From: JBEATZ01 sp041178545
Lineage (GTDB): Bacteria; Planctomycetota; UBA1135; UBA2386
Length of the DNA stretch: 18,476 bases
NCBI GenBank assembly: GCA_041178545.1
Contig: JBEGVB010000135.1
Span: forward strand, 1 to 18,476
Direction: 5' to 3'
The notes below the pieces were generated by a model, which had not been told where the DNA came from, did no database searches, and saw only the letters and a list, made by a program, of their open reading frames with translations. Below are positions 15,028 through 18,476 of the stretch, one piece after another. The translations under genes were made by a program, and so were the position numbers. How positions within the stretch are numbered: the first letter of the stretch is position 1; each line of letters starts with the position of its first letter.

Positions 15028-17214
15028 TCAGATCGCGCGTTCGACGCGCTCGATACGTACGGCGATCGGGCCGCCCGGGGAGGGCAGCTCGCCGGTCTCG
15101 CCGACGCTCAGGCCGAGGATGCCGTGGGCGATCGGCGCACGGTAGTTGATCGTCGACTCTTCGGTGGCGTCCCACGGGCCGAGGATCACGTAGATGCGCT
15201 GCTTGCCTGACTCCTCCTCCAGCAGGGTCACGCGCGTGCCCGGGGCCACGATGCCGTCCGGGATCTCCTGGTCCTCGACGAGGCGAGCGCTGCGGATCTG
15301 CTTGTCCATCTCCGTGGCGCGCGACGTGAGGTTGCGCTGTTCCTCCATGGCGGACTCCCACTCGCTGTTCTCGCTGAGGTCGCCCAGCGCAGCAGCGGCT
15401 CCGATGGCCTTGGAGTTGGCGGGGATCTTCTCGCCCACCAGCACGTTGTACTCGTCCTTGATGCGGCGCATGCCCTCGGCGGAGGTGAAGATGAACTCCT
15501 CGCGCTCCCAGAACGGCTTGTCTGCCTTTGCGGTGAGGTCGGGGTAGCTGTCCGCGATCTTGCGCAGCAAGATGTCGACGATCTCCTGCGGGAAGTCCTC
15601 GCCGCCGCGCTCGCTGATGCCGAGGTAGGAGGCCAGGTCCTCACGGGAGATGCCGTCGAAGGCCCGTTGCAGGAAACCGCGCTTGCCGGCCAGAACGCTG
15701 GTGAGGCGGCCGAGCAGGCGGTTGGACACCGAGTCACCCTTGCGCACCTCGTTGAGCACGCGTGCAAGGTGCATCATGACGCGGCCCACGGTCACGGGCG
15801 TCGGCTTGTCCTCGCGAGACTCGAACAAACCGTCTGCGTAGGCGCGGCAGAGCAGGTAGCACAGCATCTGGTGCCGCTTCGGGTAGGGCGCCACCCGGTC
15901 CCACAGGTCGAGCATCCGCGCACCGTGGCCCGAGTCGACCAGCTTCTGGAAGGTGGCCTCCATCACGGACACGGGGAACTCGGTGAGGTCGGCGATGCAG
16001 CGGTCGGCCCAGTGCTCGCCCATGGCCTCGGGCAGCAGCTGCACGGCGTGCGTGCGCGACTCGATCGTCTGCAGGTTGTCGATGGCCTTGGGGTGGAACG
16101 CGCCCTCGGCACCCATCAGCAGGGCGCGGAGCTCGTGCGCCGGCGGCACCGGGGTCGGGCGGCCGTGCTCGGTCAGGAACAGCAGGCCGTCCAGCATGTG
16201 GGCGTGGCTGTCCTTCTTCTCGGCCAGCGCCGTCTCGACGACGCGTGCAGCGAGGTCGAACAGCTGGTTGCGGGACTCGTCGTCCTGCACGCGCTCGAGG
16301 TACTTGCGCAGCACCCCGATCTTGGCGCCGAGCTTCGCCTCGTGACGCAGGTTGGTCTCCGCCTCCTCGGCAAGGCCGACGGGCTTGGCGCGCATCACGA
16401 ACGTGGGGCGGGTGGAAGAGCCCTCGACGCGCAGCCACGGGTCCTTGGCCGCCGCGTTCTTGGCACGCTTCCAGAACGAGGTCCATTCCTTGTCCGCGAT
16501 GACCGAGGGCGACAGCTCCTGCTTCACCTGCGCGCTGTTGATGGTCCCGCGGTACAGCTTGGCCGTGATGCGGATGAGTGCGGAGGGGTCTTCTGCCGCA
16601 AGGCGCTGCAGCTCGGCCAGCGACAGCAGCTTCATCGCGCGGAGATCGTCGGCCGGGAGCGACTTGAAGCGCTGCACCACCGTGTCGAGCGGGAAGTCCT
16701 CGCGGCGCCCGTTGGCGAACCGGACGGTGACCTCGCTGCGGTCGGCATGGAACTCCTCGACCACGCCCTCACCCCAGCCAGCCTGGTGGTAGACCACGTG
16801 GCCCTTCGTGTAACGGCGCATGCGGTCGAACTCCTGCAGCGCAGTGGAGGTCGGGGCTGCGGCGAGGCCGGAACGCTGCGCAACCATCGGGTACCAGGGC
16901 TCGTCCGAGAAGCGCGAGTGGAACAGCGCGCCCATCTTGTGCGTCAGTGCCTCGTTGTGTGCACCGCGCCGCAGCAGGCGCTGGGCGACCTCGATCGCCT
17001 CGTCGACCATGTTCTTGCCCGCGAGCGCCTCGACCATCGGCATCGCGTAGGACACTGCCTTGCTGGCCATGTCGCGCTCGCACAGCGCGTCGATCGCGTT
17101 GGCGTAGCGCAGGGCGTCTTCGGTGCGCGGGGCTTGCACCGCCGCGGACCAGGCCGCCTCGAAGGCAGGGAACTGAAGGGAGCGCGCGAGGTGAACGAGA
17201 TCGTTGGACGTCAA
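15028..17214 (-). CDS. greA: GreA-type transcription factor with a large N-terminal extension
   Basis: A 728-residue protein. Residues about 568-728 are a complete GreA: a coiled-coil beginning FTSAEGMRRIKDEYNVL, the tip GDLSENSEWESAMEEQ (611-626) with the acidic pair Asp612 and Glu615 that in E. coli GreA directs transcript cleavage in backtracked RNA polymerase, then the C-terminal domain (INYRAPIAHGILGLSVGETG). The first ~565 residues are mostly helical, with a small beta-rich module near 138-187 (GHVVYHQAGWGEGVVEEF, then VTVRFANG) that resembles Tudor/SH3-like or CarD-type polymerase-binding barrels. E. coli GreA is only ~158 residues; chlamydial GreA is similarly oversized. The TTG at 17214 is the most upstream start; the first ATG is residue 49, so the true start is uncertain. 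No other greA is in the window. Confidence 0.88.
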   Translation of the reverse strand: MTSNDLVHLARSLQFPAFEAAWSAAVQAPRTEDALRYANAIDALCERDMASKAVSYAMPMVEALAGKNMVDEAIEVAQRLLRRGAHNEALTHKMGALFHSRFSDEPWYPMVAQRSGLAAAPTSTALQEFDRMRRYTKGHVVYHQAGWGEGVVEEFHADRSEVTVRFANGRREDFPLDTVVQRFKSLPADDLRAMKLLSLAELQRLAAEDPSALIRITAKLYRGTINSAQVKQELSPSVIADKEWTSFWKRAKNAAAKDPWLRVEGSSTRPTFVMRAKPVGLAEEAETNLRHEAKLGAKIGVLRKYLERVQDDESRNQLFDLAARVVETALAEKKDSHAHMLDGLLFLTEHGRPTPVPPAHELRALLMGAEGAFHPKAIDNLQTIESRTHAVQLLPEAMGEHWADRCIADLTEFPVSVMEATFQKLVDSGHGARMLDLWDRVAPYPKRHQMLCYLLCRAYADGLFESREDKPTPVTVGRVMMHLARVLNEVRKGDSVSNRLLGRLTSVLAGKRGFLQRAFDGISREDLASYLGISERGGEDFPQEIVDILLRKIADSYPDLTAKADKPFWEREEFIFTSAEGMRRIKDEYNVLVGEKIPANSKAIGAAAALGDLSENSEWESAMEEQRNLTSRATEMDKQIRSARLVEDQEIPDGIVAPGTRVTLLEEESGKQRIYVILGPWDATEESTINYRAPIAHGILGLSVGETGELPSPGGPIAVRIERVERAI

Positions 17215-17260
17215 CTTGCCAGCCCTGGGGTGGGAAGGGAGCGAAAAGGGCGAGGCACGA

Positions 17261-17271
17261 TAGCCGGGCTA
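17261..17271. promoter_or_regulatory. 11-bp dyad upstream of the GreA-type gene
   Basis: TAGCC-G-GGCTA is a perfect odd palindrome 47 bp upstream of the TTG start, in the 155-bp gap before the gene. On the minus strand it overlaps a weak -10-like TATCGT (17262-17257). It may be part of the promoter or an operator. Weak evidence. Confidence 0.2.
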
Positions 17272-17338
17272 CGATCGCGGCGAAAGGGTCCGGGCGGCTT
17301 CCCCAGCGCACCCGCAGCAACCCTTGGTTCTCCCGGCT

Positions 17339-17366
17339 GGCCGGCCCCCCCACGGGGTGGCCGCCC
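17339..17366 (-). terminator. Long GC hairpin after the Lys/Ala/Pro-tailed gene
   Basis: The arms 17339-17350 and 17355-17366 pair over 12 positions with two mismatches around a 4-nt loop. On the minus strand it begins 3 nt after the stop of the upstream gene. There is no U-tract behind it. A likely transcript end or RNA-stabilising structure between that gene and the GreA-type gene. Confidence 0.45.
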
Positions 17367-17369
17367 GGG

Positions 17370-18008
17370 TCACTCGGCGAGGCGGCTGATGAGGGTCGAC
17401 ATGCTCGTGGCCGAGCAGGACTCGTCGTAGGCAGAGACCGGGGCGTCGTCGAGCACCTCGTCCGGTGCGACGAGGATCACGTAGAACTCCTGACCGTACT
17501 GGGTCCGGAAGGCGCTGATCTTCTTGAGGATGGACGAGGTCGCGTCCTCGCAGGCCTCCACCACGACGCTCTTGCCCTCGCGGCCGCGACCGCGCAGCAC
17601 CAACATGGGGGCGTAGGCGGCGACCTGGTTGTCGGTCACCCGCACTTCGAAATGGCGCGGCGAGTGGCTGTGGGCCACACCCGCGTTCGAAAGCCGGTCA
17701 CAGAGGGTCTGTTCCAGCCGGCTGCCCAGCAGGCGGCCACCGCAGCGGCCGTAGCCGTGGCTGCCGCCGCCGTGGGCCATCAGGACGTCGTCGTCGTCGA
17801 CGGCGGCCATGCCGCGCGGGATGACGACCGGCTTGGCGGGAACCTTGCTCGCGGGCGCGGGGGTGCGCACGGTGGGTGCCGCGGGGGTCGCGACAGCGGC
17901 TGCCTTCGGCTTGATCTTGTCCGCCGTGGGTGCGGACTTGGCCTTTGCCACCTTGGAAGCGGGGGTCTTCGGCTTCTTGGGGGCCTTCGTGGATGCCTTG
18001 GATGCCAT
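17370..18008 (-). CDS. Lys/Ala/Pro-tailed protein with a possible degenerate PD-(D/E)XK-like domain
   Basis: A 212-residue protein I cannot assign to a named family. Residues 1-60 are almost only Lys, Ala, Pro, Ser, Thr and Val (for example ASKASTKAPKKPKTPASK), like the disordered tails of bacterial histone H1-like proteins, suggesting nucleic-acid binding. A GGGSHGYGRCGG linker (80-91) leads to a compact alpha/beta region: SRLEQTLCDRL (96-106), an FEVRV strand, YAPMLVLRGRGREGKSVVVE (132-151) and a helix plus strand KKISAFRTQYGQEFYVILVA (162-181). The order helix-E, Y-x-P-x, V-V-V-E, K/R helix resembles PD-(D/E)XK nucleases, but Met135 replaces the Asp and Cys153 the Lys, so catalysis is doubtful. 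The ATG at 18008 starts the basic tail. Acidic tail follows (APDEVLDDAPVSAYDE). Confidence 0.75.
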   Translation of the reverse strand: MASKASTKAPKKPKTPASKVAKAKSAPTADKIKPKAAAVATPAAPTVRTPAPASKVPAKPVVIPRGMAAVDDDDVLMAHGGGSHGYGRCGGRLLGSRLEQTLCDRLSNAGVAHSHSPRHFEVRVTDNQVAAYAPMLVLRGRGREGKSVVVEACEDATSSILKKISAFRTQYGQEFYVILVAPDEVLDDAPVSAYDESCSATSMSTLISRLAE

Positions 18009-18036
18009 TGCGGGCGCTGGATGAAGGGGTCTGGAA

Positions 18037-18329
18037 CCGGTCGCGACGAGGTGGTTGCGGCCGGCTCCTTGGTTTTTTGGGGTCGATCCCCCTCCGGGAG
18101 ATCGCGAAGCGGGGGAGTGTAACGAGGAAGCCCGAGTTCGGAAGGGGGCCTCTCCTGGCCCTGCCCAGCCGGTGTCTGCCCTGCTTTCCCTCGCGTGGGA
18201 CCCGTCGCACAGGGCGATCCCATGCGCCGGAACCCGGACAGTGTGGACAGGAAAGGTAGGTCGTCGGACCGTGCGAGGCGGTGGGCAACCTTCCCGAGTC
18301 GCCGTGGACAGTGCGTCCGTCGCGACCGG
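18037..18329. repeat. 12-bp inverted repeat pair spanning the intergenic region
   Basis: CCGGTCGCGACG at 18037-18048 recurs as its exact reverse complement at 18318-18329. Each copy contains the palindrome GTCGCGAC. The copies lie about 270 bp apart near the two ends of the gap. They could be paired protein-binding sites or the ends of a small relic element, or chance in GC-rich DNA. Confidence 0.3.
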
Positions 18330-18334
18330 ACGCA
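18312..18334 (-). terminator. Strong hairpin after the edge-truncated gene
   Basis: TGCGTCCG (18312-18319) and CGGACGCA (18327-18334) form a perfect 8-bp stem with a 7-nt loop. On the minus strand it starts 2 nt after the stop of the partial gene. No U-tract follows. Its position favours a transcript-end function. Confidence 0.45.
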
Positions 18335-18336
18335 GT

Positions 18337-18476
18337 TCAGCGGGAGTGGTGCATGGTCTCGAAGAACGAGACGAACGCATGCTCGACCGCGGTGGCCGGC
18401 AACCGGCTCGGCGCCAGCCTGCGCGAGACCTGCCCGTACTCCTGTGCGGCAGGCGCACCGAAGTAGAGCTCGGGGA
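18337..18476 (-). CDS. C-terminal fragment of an unidentified protein (cut by the window edge)
   Basis: The last 45 codons of a minus-strand gene that enters from the right edge, ending at a TGA at 18337-18339. The visible chain begins PELYFGAPAAQEYGQVSRRL and ends with AVEHAFVSFFETMHHSR. It is codon-biased like its neighbours and is followed at once by a strong hairpin, which supports it being real. The pattern (small strand, R-R-L, P, then an amphipathic helix) faintly recalls the C-terminal end of sirohaem nitrite/sulfite reductases, but this is too little to assign a function. Confidence 0.55.
   Translation of the reverse strand, partial: PELYFGAPAAQEYGQVSRRLAPSRLPATAVEHAFVSFFETMHHSR

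Larger units (their letters stand above)
18009..18336. other. 328-bp intergenic region
   Basis: The only long non-coding gap. I see no convincing ORF or known RNA. It holds: an AAGGAG at 18065-18070 (minus strand) next to an A6 tract (18073-18078), 57 nt before the ATG at 18008 and with no start codon at SD distance; a bulged hairpin at 18084-18104; a 12-nt inverted repeat at 18037-18048 and 18318-18329; and a strong hairpin at 18312-18334. It must carry the promoter of the gene starting at 18008, but I cannot point to -10/-35 boxes. Confidence 0.6.

Noticed and set aside
15667..17430. A 587-codon plus-strand ORF antisense to the GreA-type gene
   Set aside because: Val/Gly/His/Arg-rich shadow of the coding strand; no motif, and the GreA reading on the other strand is unambiguous.
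18060..18140. A possible intrinsic terminator or small RNA from the T6 run and bulged hairpin
   Set aside because: On the plus strand the T-run comes before, not after, the hairpin, and on the minus strand it is an A-run; no conserved RNA motif (tmRNA, SRP or RNase P) could be recognised.
18180..18240. An apparent CDGSH-like string (ALCDGSHA) in a minus-strand frame upstream of the Lys/Ala/Pro-tailed gene
   Set aside because: The required upstream C-x-C cysteines and Pro are absent and the frame is otherwise random, so the match is a coincidence.
18337..18476. Assignment of the edge fragment as a sirohaem nitrite/sulfite reductase
   Set aside because: Only 45 residues are visible and none of the cluster-binding cysteines are included; the similarity is too faint to name the gene.

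Overview
This is an 18.5 kb, very GC-rich window of ordinary bacterial chromosome. I see no rRNA, tRNA, CRISPR array, integrase or transposase. It is densely coded: 15 complete protein genes plus one cut by the right edge. Most genes lack a recognisable Shine-Dalgarno (SD) sequence, several start with GTG or TTG, and there are several 4-bp start/stop overlaps. The best lineage clue is a 728-residue GreA-type protein whose last ~160 residues are a normal GreA, carried on a ~565-residue extension. Known oversized GreA proteins of this sort are those of Chlamydiae and relatives, so I infer a member of the Planctomycetota or wider PVC group. This is an inference, not a proof.

Left part (1-8.7 kb). 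A twin-CDGSH iron-sulfur protein (minus strand) diverges from a TerB-like helical protein. Next come the carboxyltransferase (beta) subunit of methylcrotonyl-CoA carboxylase and a DUF4262 protein, all on the plus strand. Two minus-strand membrane-protein genes follow, a YfhO-family protein and an EamA/DMT transporter. The plus strand then resumes with a methylglutaconyl-CoA hydratase-like crotonase (the next step of leucine degradation), overlapped by 4 bp with an M28 (carboxypeptidase Q-like) lipoprotein peptidase. Two consecutive leucine-catabolism steps are thus present but separated by an opposite-strand gene pair, and no biotin-carboxylase partner is in view.

Right part (8.7-18.5 kb). 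Everything is on the minus strand. In transcription order: the tail of an unidentified protein at the right edge; a Lys/Ala/Pro-tailed protein with a possible degenerate PD-(D/E)XK-like domain; the giant GreA protein; an alpha/beta hydrolase; a D-threonine-aldolase-like PLP enzyme; a small TPR protein; then the MoxR ATPase - DUF58 - transglutaminase (TgpA-like) module. The last three are nearly contiguous and are the only genes here with convincing SD sequences.

Non-coding structure. Several perfect or near-perfect stem-loops lie within about 10 nt after stop codons but lack a U-tract. Others sit at suggestive places: across the ribosome-binding region of the CDGSH gene, around the SD of the DUF58 gene (SD core in the loop), and as dyads in the divergent and pre-moxR gaps. 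The only gap over 300 bp is 18009-18336, described below. All assignments rest on reading motifs by eye; no database search was made.
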